From Enterobacteriaceae bacterium UBA7338 (GTDB lineage: Bacteria; Pseudomonadota; Gammaproteobacteria; Enterobacterales; Enterobacteriaceae): a stretch of 64,000 bases of DNA. The DNA lies in contig DKPJ01000008.1 of assembly GCA_002480085.1 (NCBI GenBank), forward strand, positions 1 to 64,000. Reading direction: 5' to 3'. The notes beneath the pieces are model-generated. The model was given only the letters and a program-made list of their open reading frames with translations. It did no database searches and was not told the origin of the DNA. The translations under genes and the position numbers were made by a program. Positions 1 to 7,886 of this stretch are shown here, in pieces (position 1 is the stretch's first letter; each line of letters starts with the position of its first letter).

Positions 1-1
1 C

Positions 2-433
2 GGCTTCCTTGGCGCTCCGACCACGCTGGCTTCCGGCGTGCTGGAGGGCAACGAGCCGCCCGCGCAGACCCAGCCAGCGGCGGTGGCGGCACCTGCCGCT
101 GCCCCTGTGGTGGCAGCACCCGCAGCCGCAGCACCGGTTACCGCCCCAGGCTCCGTACAGGGTAGCGCTCCTGCCGCTGCTCCTGCTCCTGCCGCAGCGC
201 CCACCGCCGGTGGCTACGTGGTACAGGTTGGCGCGGTGAGCGATAAGGCCCGCGCCGAGCAGTATCAGCAGCGTCTGGTTCAGCAGTTTGACGTGCCGGG
301 ACGCGTGACGCAGAACGGTGCGGTCTGGCGTATCCAGCTTGGCCCGTTCAGCAGCAAAGCCGACGCCAGTGCGCTCCAGCAGCGTCTGCAGAGCGAAGCG
401 CAGCTGCAATCGTTTATTACCAGCGCGCAGTAA
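2..433 (+). CDS. rlpA: RlpA septal lipoprotein, C-terminal part (5' end outside window)
   Basis: The reading frame is open from the window edge and ends in TAA. The visible 143 residues are the end of the double-psi barrel domain, an Ala/Pro-rich linker (about residues 20-70 of the visible part), and a C-terminal SPOR domain beginning GYVVQVGAV and containing VWRIQLGPF. SPOR domains bind denuded septal peptidoglycan. RlpA is an outer-membrane lipoprotein, a lytic transglycosylase in Pseudomonas, whose activity in enterics is less certain. The neighbour dacA downstream matches E. coli order. The lipobox and catalytic part lie outside the window. Confidence 0.93.
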   Translation, partial: GFLGAPTTLASGVLEGNEPPAQTQPAAVAAPAAAPVVAAPAAAAPVTAPGSVQGSAPAAAPAPAAAPTAGGYVVQVGAVSDKARAEQYQQRLVQQFDVPGRVTQNGAVWRIQLGPFSSKADASALQQRLQSEAQLQSFITSAQ

Positions 434-575
434 GCGCTTCAGAGGGCATCTGACTTTGTCAATTTGTGTCAATCTCAGTCACAAAGTCATGCTGAAAGTC
501 AGATGCCTGCCTGTATAGCTTTTGCTATAGTAAGGCACTTTTTTTAATTTCATCACGGATGTCGTTGTTCTGACC

Positions 576-1787
576 ATGAAGACCACCTTTTCCGTTCGTC
601 TTGTGAAGCGCCTGGCGCTCACCACCGCGCTGGCCGCCGCCACGCTCTCCGCCGCCCATGCTGATGATCTGAACATCAAAACCATGATCCCGGGCGTTCC
701 GCAAATTGACGCAGAGTCGTATATCCTGATCGACTACAACTCTGGCAAAGTGCTGGCGGAACAGAACGCCGACGCGCGTCGCGATCCGGCCAGCCTGACC
801 AAAATGATGACCAGCTACGTCATCGGCCAGGCGATGAAAGCGGGCAAATTCAAAGAGACGGACCTGGTCACCATCGGCAATGATGCCTGGGCTACGGGCA
901 ACCCGGTCTTTAAAGGCTCCTCGCTGATGTTCCTGAAGCCGGGCATGCAGGTGCCGGTCTCCCAGCTGATCCGTGGCATCAACCTGCAGTCCGGTAACGA
1001 CGCCTGCGTGGCCATGGCCGACTATGTCGCCGGTAGCCAGGACGCCTTCGTGGGCCTGATGAACAGCTACGTCAACGCGCTGGGGCTGAAAAACTCCCAC
1101 TTCCAGACGGTGCACGGTCTTGATGCTGAGGGCCAGTTCAGCTCCGCTCGCGACATGGCGATGATCGGCCAGGCGCTGATCCGCGACGTGCCTAACGAGT
1201 ACACCATCTATAAAGAGAAAGAGTTCACCTTCAACGGTATTCGCCAGACCAACCGCAACGGCCTGCTGTGGGACAATAGCCTGAACGTTGACGGTATCAA
1301 AACCGGTCACACGGACAAGGCGGGCTACAACCTGGTGGCGTCGGCAACCGAAGGCCAGATGCGCCTGATCTCCGCCGTGATGGGTGGCCGTACCTTTAAG
1401 GGCCGTGAAGCCGAAAGTAAAAAGCTGCTGACCTGGGGCTTCCGTTTCTTTGAAACTGTTAACCCAATCAAAGCAGGCAAAGAGTTTGCCTCTGAGCCAG
1501 CCTGGTTTGGCGACAGCGATCGCGCCTCGCTGGGGGTGGATAAAGACGTCTACCTGACTATTCCGCGCGGCCGCATGAAGGATCTGAAGGCCAGCTACGT
1601 GCTGAGCAACAGCGAGCTGCACGCCCCGCTGGCGAAAAACCAGGTGGTCGGTACCATCAACTTCCAGCTTGATGGCAAAACCATTGAGCAACGTCCGCTG
1701 GTGGTTCTGCAGGAGATCCCGGAGGGGAATTTCTTCGGCAAAATCATCGACTATATCAAGCTGATGTTCCACCACTGGTTTGGTTAA
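576..1787 (+). CDS. dacA: D-alanyl-D-alanine carboxypeptidase PBP5
   Basis: Low-molecular-mass penicillin-binding protein that removes the terminal D-alanine from peptidoglycan pentapeptides in the periplasm. It has 403 residues, the E. coli PBP5 length. A signal peptide ends near residue 29 (AHA before DDLNIKT). The three active-site motifs are present: SLTK (Ser73, Lys76), SGN (139-141) and KTG (242-244). The last ~20 residues (GNFFGKIIDYIKLMFHHWFG) form the amphipathic helix that anchors PBP5 to the outer face of the inner membrane. It is followed by a hairpin terminator before ybeD. Confidence 0.98.
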   Translation: MKTTFSVRLVKRLALTTALAAATLSAAHADDLNIKTMIPGVPQIDAESYILIDYNSGKVLAEQNADARRDPASLTKMMTSYVIGQAMKAGKFKETDLVTIGNDAWATGNPVFKGSSLMFLKPGMQVPVSQLIRGINLQSGNDACVAMADYVAGSQDAFVGLMNSYVNALGLKNSHFQTVHGLDAEGQFSSARDMAMIGQALIRDVPNEYTIYKEKEFTFNGIRQTNRNGLLWDNSLNVDGIKTGHTDKAGYNLVASATEGQMRLISAVMGGRTFKGREAESKKLLTWGFRFFETVNPIKAGKEFASEPAWFGDSDRASLGVDKDVYLTIPRGRMKDLKASYVLSNSELHAPLAKNQVVGTINFQLDGKTIEQRPLVVLQEIPEGNFFGKIIDYIKLMFHHWFG

Positions 1788-1855
1788 AAAATAGACACTT
1801 GAAAGTGTGATCTTCATCCCCATATACTATGCATCGTTTAATATGCATCGTTGAC

Positions 1856-1886
1856 ACTCCCGCCCTCTGGCGGGAGTTGTTCTTTT
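1856..1886 (+). terminator. Probable terminator after dacA
   Basis: A 9-bp perfect stem (ACTCCCGCC / GGCGGGAGT, 1856-1864 with 1869-1877) with a CTCT loop, followed by a T-rich stretch. It lies between dacA and ybeD. Just upstream, ATGCATCGTT occurs twice as a direct repeat (1829-1838 and 1843-1852). Confidence 0.7.
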
Positions 1887-1903
1887 ATTACCCCGGAGCT
1901 GAC

Positions 1904-2167
1904 ATGAAAACCAAACTTAACGAACTGCTTGAATTCCCGACCCCCTTTACCTACAAAGTGATGGGTCTGGCGAAACCTGAGCTGGTTGATCAGGTGGTGG
2001 AAGTGGTACAGCGCCATGCGCCAGGTGATTACTCTCCGCAGGTAAAACCGAGCAGCAAAGGCAACTACCACTCGGTCTCTATCACCATTACCGCTACGCA
2101 CATTGAGCAGGTTGAAATGCTGTATGAAGAGCTTGGCAATATCGAAATCGTTCGTATGGTTCTGTGA
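1904..2167 (+). CDS. ybeD: YbeD, DUF493 small cytosolic protein
   Basis: An 87-residue protein of the YbeD/DUF493 family, the same length as in E. coli. The start is ATG 1904 with GGAG at 1894-1897; an in-frame upstream ATG gives a non-family extension across the hairpin. The E. coli structure is a ferredoxin-like fold resembling the ACT-like regulatory domain of a dehydrogenase. The constant position between dacA and lipB has suggested a role tied to lipoate, but no reaction is known. The gene looks intact. Confidence 0.93.
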   Translation: MKTKLNELLEFPTPFTYKVMGLAKPELVDQVVEVVQRHAPGDYSPQVKPSSKGNYHSVSITITATHIEQVEMLYEELGNIEIVRMVL

Positions 2168-2196
2168 TCGTCATACGGTGATCTGCTGACGAGTTG

Positions 2197-2212
2197 CCCG
2201 GCGCTGGCCGGG
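2197..2212. repeat. Small inverted repeat between ybeD and lipB
   Basis: CCCGGC / GCCGGG, six base pairs with a four-base loop (GCTG), and no T-run behind it. It could be a weak pause or attenuator in the ybeD-lipB transcript; function unproven. Confidence 0.35.
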
Positions 2213-2270
2213 TGACACCCTCCCTGTGATATACTCCCCCCACCTTTTGTTCTCCCCCGGAGATGCTGTT

Positions 2271-2912
2271 TTGCTTCAGGATACGATCCTTATCCGCCAT
2301 CTGGGTTTACAACCTTACGCGCCTGTTTCCGAGGCGATGCACACCTTTACCGATAACCGTGATGCCGCCACGCCCGACGAGATATGGCTGGTCGAGCACG
2401 AGCCGGTGTTTACCCAGGGGCAGGCCGGTAAAGCAGAGCATCTGCTGATGCCCGGCGATATTCCCGTTATTCAGAGCGATCGCGGTGGTCAGGTGACCTA
2501 CCACGGTCCTGGCCAGCAGGTTATGTATGTGCTGCTGGATCTTAAACGCCGCAAGCTGGGCGTGCGCGAGCTGGTAACCGTGCTTGAGCAGACCGTGGTC
2601 CATACGCTGGCCGAGCTGGATATCGACGCTCACCCGCGTGCGGATGCGCCAGGGGTCTACGTCGGCGAGAAGAAGATCTGCTCGCTGGGCCTGCGGATCC
2701 GTAAAGGCTGTTCGTTCCACGGACTGGCGCTCAATATCGCTATGGATCTTACGCCGTTCCGCCGGATCAACCCCTGCGGCTATGCCGGGATGGAGATGGC
2801 GCAGGTCAGTGAGTGGATCGAGACCGCCACTACCGCCACGCTGGCGCCGAGACTTATCGCAAACTTACTAAAACTGCTAAATAATCCATCTCATCAATAT
2901 ATTAGCGAATAA
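2271..2912 (+). CDS. lipB: Octanoyl-[acyl-carrier protein]:protein N-octanoyltransferase LipB
   Basis: Transfers octanoyl from octanoyl-ACP to the lipoyl domains of 2-oxoacid dehydrogenases and GcvH, the first step of endogenous lipoate synthesis; LipA (4374-5339) then inserts sulfur. Family motifs include QSDRGGQVTYHGPGQ and KKICSLGLRIRKGCSFHGLALN (with the catalytic Lys in the first and Cys in the second block family-wide the dyad is Cys/Lys). I place the start at TTG 2271: GGAGA lies at 2259-2263 and the product is 213 residues, the E. coli length. A longer ATG reading from 2226 would cover a promoter-like TGTGATATACT sequence and has no ribosome site. Confidence 0.95.
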   Translation: MLQDTILIRHLGLQPYAPVSEAMHTFTDNRDAATPDEIWLVEHEPVFTQGQAGKAEHLLMPGDIPVIQSDRGGQVTYHGPGQQVMYVLLDLKRRKLGVRELVTVLEQTVVHTLAELDIDAHPRADAPGVYVGEKKICSLGLRIRKGCSFHGLALNIAMDLTPFRRINPCGYAGMEMAQVSEWIETATTATLAPRLIANLLKLLNNPSHQYISE

Positions 2913-2924
2913 TATATCCTATAT

Positions 2925-2954
2925 CCGCCGACAATTATTTTGTCGGCGGTTTAA
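2925..2954 (+). terminator. Terminator after lipB
   Basis: Ten-base-pair perfect stem CCGCCGACAA / TTGTCGGCGG (2925-2934 with 2940-2949) with a five-base loop, then TTT. Confidence 0.75.
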
Positions 2955-3209
2955 AAATCTCATTGACCCCCTGAATAAAAAGACCGATCCTGTCCTTTCA
3001 TCCCCCTGTTACTAAAGGGGAATTTAGGTAACGCCGAACAAAATGTGCCGGTGGTCAGCCTTTTAGCAGGTGATTAAATCGCCTGACTTACTATTAACTT
3101 GTTGAAATACAATGGAATGCGCGTAACCATTTAATATGTGGGTACATTAATTACACAAGAATATTATTTCAACTATCATTCATAATGTGAATGAATATGG
3201 AGTTTGAGC
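2955..3209 (+). promoter_or_regulatory. AT-rich leader of ybeF
   Basis: About 255 bases with no gene-like frame, clearly more AT-rich than the flanking coding DNA. It should hold the ybeF promoter; I could not assign a specific operator. GGAG at 3199-3202 serves the GTG start at 3210. Confidence 0.4.
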
Positions 3210-4172
3210 GTGGATGATAACGGTCTGTCGGATAAACGAATAGCCGAGCGTCGGGAAGAGGATAGACCCCAGATCTTCCGTACGCTTCGCAATATCGATC
3301 TCAACCTGTTGACGATCTTTGAAGCCGTGTATGTTCACAAAGGCATCGTCAACGCGGCGAAGGTGCTTAACCTGACGCCTTCCGCAATTAGCCAGTCGAT
3401 TCAAAAGCTGCGTGCCATCTTTCCCGATCCGTTGTTTATCCGGAAAGGCCAGGGCGTGACGCCCACGGCGTATGCTACGCATCTGCATGAGTATGTGAGC
3501 CTTGGGCTGGAGTCTATCCTCGGCGCGCTGGATCTCACCGGCAGCTATGATAAGCAGCGTACCATCACTATTGGTACACCGCCCTCGCTGGGCACCCTCC
3601 TGATCCCACCTATCTATAAGGCGATTAAAGAGGCCCACCCGCACCTGCTGATCCGCAATATCCCCATTGTCGATGCTGAGAATCAGCTGGGCCAGTTCCA
3701 GACGGATCTGATCATCGATACCCATGTGCAGGGAACCCGTACCCTGAATCACCATACCCTCTATACCGATCGGCTGATCCTGATCTGCCGGAAGGATCAC
3801 CCCTGCCTGCAGCAGCCGCTGACCGAAGAGACGCTGAGCCAGTATGAACATACGCTGCTGATGCTGGAGGGACAGAGTATGGGCACGATGCGGCAGAAGG
3901 TGCGGGAGCTGTTCCCGGAACAACCGGTGAGCTTTAGCAGCTACAATATGTTCACAATTGCGGCACTCATCAGTCACAGCGATATGCTGGGCCTGATGCC
4001 GTCACGCTTGTTCACCTTTTTTAACGCTTGTTGGCCTCTGACGGAAATCGATTTCCCTCCGTTGCACAACGCCTTCGTAGAAGTTTCACTCTATTACAAC
4101 AAGTTAAGCCTGCGCGATCCGGTGCTGGAGAGTGCGATAAGCGTGATTCGAAAAGCCTTCGAGGGGAAATAG
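3210..4172 (+). CDS. ybeF: LysR-family transcriptional regulator YbeF
   Basis: LysR-type regulator of 320 residues. After a ~25-residue polar N-terminal extension comes the winged helix-turn-helix (NIDLNLLTIFEAVYVHKGIVNAAKVLNLTPSAISQS region, about residues 28-65), then a linker helix and the two-lobe effector-binding domain. It is closely related to YbdO, encoded at 21617-22522 in this same window; both have the DLNLL..FE.VY/IYxHxxI opening. The start is taken as GTG 3210 because GGAG is seven bases upstream; the in-frame TTG at 3204 sits too close to it. It separates lipB from lipA as in E. coli. The target genes are not known from sequence. Confidence 0.92.
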   Translation: MDDNGLSDKRIAERREEDRPQIFRTLRNIDLNLLTIFEAVYVHKGIVNAAKVLNLTPSAISQSIQKLRAIFPDPLFIRKGQGVTPTAYATHLHEYVSLGLESILGALDLTGSYDKQRTITIGTPPSLGTLLIPPIYKAIKEAHPHLLIRNIPIVDAENQLGQFQTDLIIDTHVQGTRTLNHHTLYTDRLILICRKDHPCLQQPLTEETLSQYEHTLLMLEGQSMGTMRQKVRELFPEQPVSFSSYNMFTIAALISHSDMLGLMPSRLFTFFNACWPLTEIDFPPLHNAFVEVSLYYNKLSLRDPVLESAISVIRKAFEGK

Positions 4173-4373
4173 CCGCCTGGTCTGATGCCCGACGATCTCT
4201 GGACATAGGGCACAAAACAACAACTATTTTACAATTTGCCGGGCTGGCAGGCTGCTTTATCGCCTCTATAGATGATATACTGCCGCCCAGCTAATTCAAA
4301 AATAGTTGAGAAATACAACATTCCCTTGAATTGAAATGCTCCCTTCGTTATTCGCAACTGGAACACGCACGCT

Positions 4374-5339
4374 ATGAGTAAACCCATTGTGATGGAACGC
4401 GGTGTTAAATACCGCGATGCCGATAAAATGGCCCTTATCCCGGTTAAAAACGTGGTAACAGAGCGCGAAGCCCTGTTAAGAAAACCGGAGTGGATGAAGA
4501 TCAAACTGCCGGCAGACTCCTCCCGCATCCAGGGTATTAAAGCGGCCATGCGCAAAAACGGCCTGCATTCCGTCTGTGAAGAGGCGTCCTGCCCTAACCT
4601 GGCGGAGTGTTTCAATCACGGTACGGCGACCTTTATGATCCTGGGTGCCATCTGCACCCGCCGCTGCCCGTTCTGCGACGTTGCCCACGGCCGTCCGGTT
4701 GCCCCTGATGCCAACGAGCCGCTGAAGCTGGCGCAAACTATTGCCGACATGGCCCTGCGCTATGTGGTTATCACCTCCGTTGACCGCGACGATCTGCGCG
4801 ACGGCGGCGCCCAGCACTTTGCCGACTGCATCACCGCCATCCGCGAGAAGAGCCCAAGCATCCGCATTGAGACCCTGGTTCCTGACTTCCGTGGCCGTAT
4901 GGATCGTGCGCTGGATATCCTCTCCGCCACGCCGCCGGACGTCTTTAACCACAACCTGGAGAACGTGCCGCGTATCTATCGCAAGGTACGTCCAGGTGCG
5001 GACTACAACTGGTCCCTGAAGCTGCTGGAGCGCTTTAAAGAGGCTCACCCGGATATCCCGACCAAATCGGGCCTGATGGTTGGCCTGGGCGAGACCAACG
5101 AAGAGATCGTTGATGTGATGCGCGACCTGCGCCGCCACGGCGTGACCATGCTGACGCTCGGCCAGTATCTGCAGCCAAGCCGTCACCACCTGCCGGTACA
5201 GCGCTACGTTAGCCCGGAAGAGTTTGACGAGATGAAAGCCGAAGCGCTGGCGATGGGCTTTACCCACGCGGCCTGTGGCCCGTTTGTTCGCTCCTCTTAT
5301 CATGCCGATCTGCAGGCAAAAGGGATCGAAGTAAAATAG
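4374..5339 (+). CDS. lipA: Lipoyl synthase LipA (radical SAM)
   Basis: Radical-SAM enzyme that inserts two sulfurs into protein-bound octanoyl chains to form lipoyl groups, completing the step begun by LipB. It has 321 residues, the E. coli length. The radical-SAM cluster motif is CTRRCPFC (Cys94, Cys98, Cys101), and the auxiliary, sacrificial cluster motif is CEEASCPNLAEC (Cys68, Cys73, Cys79). The conserved C-terminal RSSYHAD serine, a ligand of the auxiliary cluster, is also present. A bidirectional terminator follows. Confidence 0.98.
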   Translation: MSKPIVMERGVKYRDADKMALIPVKNVVTEREALLRKPEWMKIKLPADSSRIQGIKAAMRKNGLHSVCEEASCPNLAECFNHGTATFMILGAICTRRCPFCDVAHGRPVAPDANEPLKLAQTIADMALRYVVITSVDRDDLRDGGAQHFADCITAIREKSPSIRIETLVPDFRGRMDRALDILSATPPDVFNHNLENVPRIYRKVRPGADYNWSLKLLERFKEAHPDIPTKSGLMVGLGETNEEIVDVMRDLRRHGVTMLTLGQYLQPSRHHLPVQRYVSPEEFDEMKAEALAMGFTHAACGPFVRSSYHADLQAKGIEVK

Positions 5340-5368
5340 GCTGCAATAACTACTTACACTATTGCGAT

Positions 5369-5398
5369 AAAAAACCGGCCTGAGCGCCGGTTTTTTTA
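5369..5398. terminator. Bidirectional terminator between lipA and tatE
   Basis: Stem ACCGGC / GCCGGT extended by A/T pairs, flanked by six A on the left and seven T on the right. It can end lipA on the plus strand and tatE on the minus strand. Confidence 0.85.
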
Positions 5399-5421
5399 TC
5401 GCAAGCTATTCGGCATTGCCA

Positions 5422-5625
5422 TTACTCTTTGTGAGAGAGCTTCTCTGCCGGGATGTCACCGTCAACGCTCTTTTTTGCGCTGGTGTCATCGTCGTTCATC
5501 GCTTTCTTAAAGCCTTTAATGGCTGCGCCAAGGTCGCCGCCGAGGGTACGCAGTTTCTTCGTCCCAAACAGCAAAACAACCAGTGCGGCAACTACCAGCA
5601 GCTTAGTAATACTAATCTCACCCAT
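5422..5625 (-). CDS. tatE: Sec-independent translocase subunit TatE
   Basis: A 67-residue TatA-family protein, the E. coli TatE length. It has one N-terminal membrane span (LLVVAALVVLLFG, about residues 9-21), the FG hinge, and the amphipathic helix KKLRTLGGDLGAAIKGFKKAM, then an acidic polar tail. It is an auxiliary component of the twin-arginine pore in the inner membrane and is convergent with lipA, as in E. coli. Confidence 0.97.
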   Translation of the reverse strand: MGEISITKLLVVAALVVLLFGTKKLRTLGGDLGAAIKGFKKAMNDDDTSAKKSVDGDIPAEKLSHKE

Positions 5626-5754
5626 AAATACCTTCTTTACTAAAAAACAGGCTGCGAAATGCGCCGTTGAAACCTGACGCTATTAACGGACATTCGGCGC
5701 GCGCACACAATAGCAATCTGTAACAAGGTGAATCAAGTGTTGTTTAAAAAAACA

Positions 5755-6543
5755 TCACAATAGCTGCGGGGGCGCAAAGCGGCGATGACGCAGCACCGGC
5801 AGCTTCGCCCGCGTCTCCTGCACCCGCGCCGCGCTCACCTCGGCGCAGATCAGCTGCGGCTCCTGCGCTGCTGCCGCTACGGTTACCCCCAGCGGATCGA
5901 CAATGCAGCTCTGGCCGATATTTTTATTGCCGCACTCGCCGGCAGCCACCAGGTAGCAGGTGGTATCCAGCGCCCGCGCCGCCAGCAGCGTCGCCCAGTG
6001 CTGCTCCTTCAGCGGCCCGCGTACCCAGGCGGCGGGCAGCACCAGCAGCTCCGCCCCCTGCAGGGCCAGGCTCAGGGCCAGCTCGGGAAAACGCAGATCG
6101 TAGCAGGTCATCAGCCCAATCTTCATGCCCGCGACCTCGATCAGCGGTGGGATAGCGCTGCCCGCATCCACCCGGCTCGATTCGAGAATGCTGAAGGCAT
6201 CGTAGAGATGCAGCTTGGCGTAGCGGGCAACGACCTGCCCCGCCCGCAGCACCACCAGCGTATTCACCGCCCTGCCTTGGGTGGACGGCACGTGAATGGT
6301 CAACACCGTGGTCATCGCGTTTTTCCGGCTCTCCGCCAGCAGCAGGGTCAGAAAACCACCGTCCAGCGGCTGCGCCGAGGCCACCGACAGGCCTGGATCG
6401 CTGTCGCTGCGGGCCAACAGCGCCTCGGGGAGCACCAGCAGCGCGGCTCCCCGCTTTACCGCCTGCGCCATCAGTGCGACGCAGGTCCGGGCGTTATCCT
6501 CCCACTCCGCCGTCACGACAAACTGTCCCGCTGCCACAATCAT
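5755..6543 (-). CDS. ybeM: Deaminated glutathione amidase YbeM (nitrilase family)
   Basis: Carbon-nitrogen hydrolase of 262 residues. The nitrilase triad is visible: Glu40 (VLPEALL), Lys110 (RYAKLHLYD) and Cys147 (LMTCYDLRFPE). E. coli YbeM and eukaryotic Nit1 hydrolyse deaminated glutathione, a damage product made by transaminases, so this is a metabolite-repair enzyme of the cytosol. The gene is intact from ATG 6543 to TGA. It lies between tatE and crcB, divergent from the latter. Confidence 0.9.
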   Translation of the reverse strand: MIVAAGQFVVTAEWEDNARTCVALMAQAVKRGAALLVLPEALLARSDSDPGLSVASAQPLDGGFLTLLLAESRKNAMTTVLTIHVPSTQGRAVNTLVVLRAGQVVARYAKLHLYDAFSILESSRVDAGSAIPPLIEVAGMKIGLMTCYDLRFPELALSLALQGAELLVLPAAWVRGPLKEQHWATLLAARALDTTCYLVAAGECGNKNIGQSCIVDPLGVTVAAAAQEPQLICAEVSAARVQETRAKLPVLRHRRFAPPQLL

Positions 6544-6609
6544 CTTCTCACCCCTCTGCCCGTTGCGTTAAACTTAGCGACCTGACACATCAAATAGCAG
6601 GAATCAGCA

Positions 6610-6993
6610 GTGATACAACTGTTTTTTGCGGTTTTTATCGGCGGCGGGACCGGCAGCGTGCTGCGCTGGTTTCTCGGCATGAAGCTAAATCCGTTACACA
6701 ACGCGATCCCCATCGGCACGCTGACGGCAAACCTGGCGGGGGCGTTTATTATCGGGATGGGGCTGGCGTGGTTTAACCGCATGACCCATATCGATCCGCT
6801 GTGGAAGCTGCTCATTACTACCGGCTTCTGCGGCGGCCTGACCACCTTCTCAACCTTTTCCGCTGAGGTGGTATTTCTGCTGCAGGACGGACGTACGGGC
6901 TGGGCGCTGCTGAACGTCGCGGTGAACCTGCTTGGCTCCTTCGCCATGACGGCGCTGGCCTTCTGGATCGTCTCTGCCACGCACGCGCAGTAG
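6610..6993 (+). CDS. crcB: Fluoride exporter CrcB (Fluc channel)
   Basis: A 127-residue four-span membrane protein of the Fluc/CrcB family. It forms antiparallel dimers that pass fluoride out of the cell. Family motifs: GGGTGSVLRW near the N terminus, NLAGAFIIG, and the pore block TTGFCGGLTTFSTFSAE, whose Phe and Thr residues line the fluoride path. The GTG start at 6610 gives exactly the E. coli length. I looked upstream for a fluoride riboswitch and did not recognise one. Confidence 0.96.
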   Translation: MIQLFFAVFIGGGTGSVLRWFLGMKLNPLHNAIPIGTLTANLAGAFIIGMGLAWFNRMTHIDPLWKLLITTGFCGGLTTFSTFSAEVVFLLQDGRTGWALLNVAVNLLGSFAMTALAFWIVSATHAQ

Positions 6994-6997
6994 CAAA

Positions 6998-7487
6998 TGT
7001 CGGGTGGCGCTACGCTTACCCGACCTACAAAACCCCACCCGCAGCATCCGTAGGCCTGATAAGCGGAGCGCCATCAGGCGTCAGCGTTTATGTCGGGTGG
7101 CGCTCCGCTTACCCGACCGACAAAACCCCACCGCAGCACCCGTAGGCCTGATAAGCGAAGCGCCATCAGGCGTCAGCGTTTGTGTCGGGTGGCGCGGCGC
7201 TTACCCGACCGACAAAACCCCACCCGCAGCACCCGTAGGCCTGATAAGCGGAGCGCCATCAGGCGTCAGCGTTTATGTCGGGTGGCGCTCCGCTTACCTG
7301 ACCGACAAAACCCCACCGCAGCACCCGTAGGCCTGATAAGCGGAGCACCATCAGGCGTCAGCGTTTATGTCGGGTGGCGCTCCGCTTACCCGACCTACAA
7401 AACCCCACCCGCAGCACCCGTAGGCCTGATAAGCGAAGCGCCATCAGGCGTCAGCGTTTATGTCGGGTGGCGCGGCGCCTGGCCGAT
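6998..7487. repeat. BIME/REP array, five full units plus a partial sixth
   Basis: Units begin with TGTCGGGTGGCGC at 6998, 7091, 7183, 7276, 7368 and 7461, so the period alternates 93, 92, 93, 92, 93. Each unit holds two palindromic REP-like elements: one of the form GTCGGGTGGCGC...GCTTACCCGAC, and one of the form GTAGGCCTGATAAGCG...CGCCATCAGGC. The one-base alternation comes from CCCCACCCGCAGCA versus CCCCACCGCAGCA. It fills the crcB-cspE gap and has no convincing coding content. Copies differ by only a few bases, implying recent expansion or gene conversion. Confidence 0.92.
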
Positions 7488-7516
7488 CCACGAAACTCCA
7501 TCCACAGGAATCCAGG

Positions 7517-7547
7517 CGAAAAAAAACCCGCTTTTCAGCGGGTTTTA
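7517..7547 (-). terminator. Terminator after cspE
   Basis: Stem AAAACCCGCT / AGCGGGTTTT with a short loop. On the minus strand it is followed by a run of eight T. It lies directly downstream of the cspE stop. Confidence 0.85.
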
Positions 7548-7568
7548 GAGTTCTGTCTTATCGCTAAC

Positions 7569-7778
7569 TTAGATAGGCATTACGTTAGCAGCAGAAGGGC
7601 CTTTGGCACCGTTAGTGATTTCAAACTCTACGCGCTGACCTTCAGCCAGAGTTTTGAAACCATTGCTCTGGATTGCAGAGAAGTGTACGAACACGTCTTT
7701 GCTGCCATCTTCCGGAGTAATGAAACCGAATCCTTTGGACTCATTAAACCACTTAACGTTACCTTTAATCTTAGACAT
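7569..7778 (-). CDS. cspE: Cold-shock-like protein CspE
   Basis: A 69-residue five-stranded OB-fold nucleic-acid-binding protein. The RNP1 motif KGFGFIT and RNP2 motif VFVHF are present; the sequence is nearly that of E. coli CspE apart from the last residues (ANVMPI). It acts as an RNA chaperone and transcription antiterminator, and is expressed at 37 degrees. The start is ATG 7778; a one-codon longer TTG reading was not used. In E. coli pagP lies upstream of it, whereas here an RND efflux operon does. Confidence 0.97.
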   Translation of the reverse strand: MSKIKGNVKWFNESKGFGFITPEDGSKDVFVHFSAIQSNGFKTLAEGQRVEFEITNGAKGPSAANVMPI

Positions 7779-7886
7779 CAAAATTACCTTTACATGAAAA
7801 ACGACACAAATGCTGTGTCGGGTATCAGTACAACAATTGTCATGACTTTTGTCCAGTCGATATTCATTAAAAAGTGATAAATGTCG

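Noticed and set aside
6544..6609. Fluoride riboswitch before crcB
   Set aside because: The short leader does not show a pattern I can match to the crcB motif.
6998..7487. CRISPR array
   Set aside because: The whole 92-93-base unit is repeated, with no unique spacers, and each unit is made of REP palindromes.
7004..7550. Open frames across the BIME array
   Set aside because: They are translations of the repeat unit (recurring Arg-Leu-Pro-Asp patterns) with no ribosome site or known domain.
7779..7886. pagP remnant between cspE and the RND gene
   Set aside because: Only 108 bases, with no piece resembling PagP in any frame.
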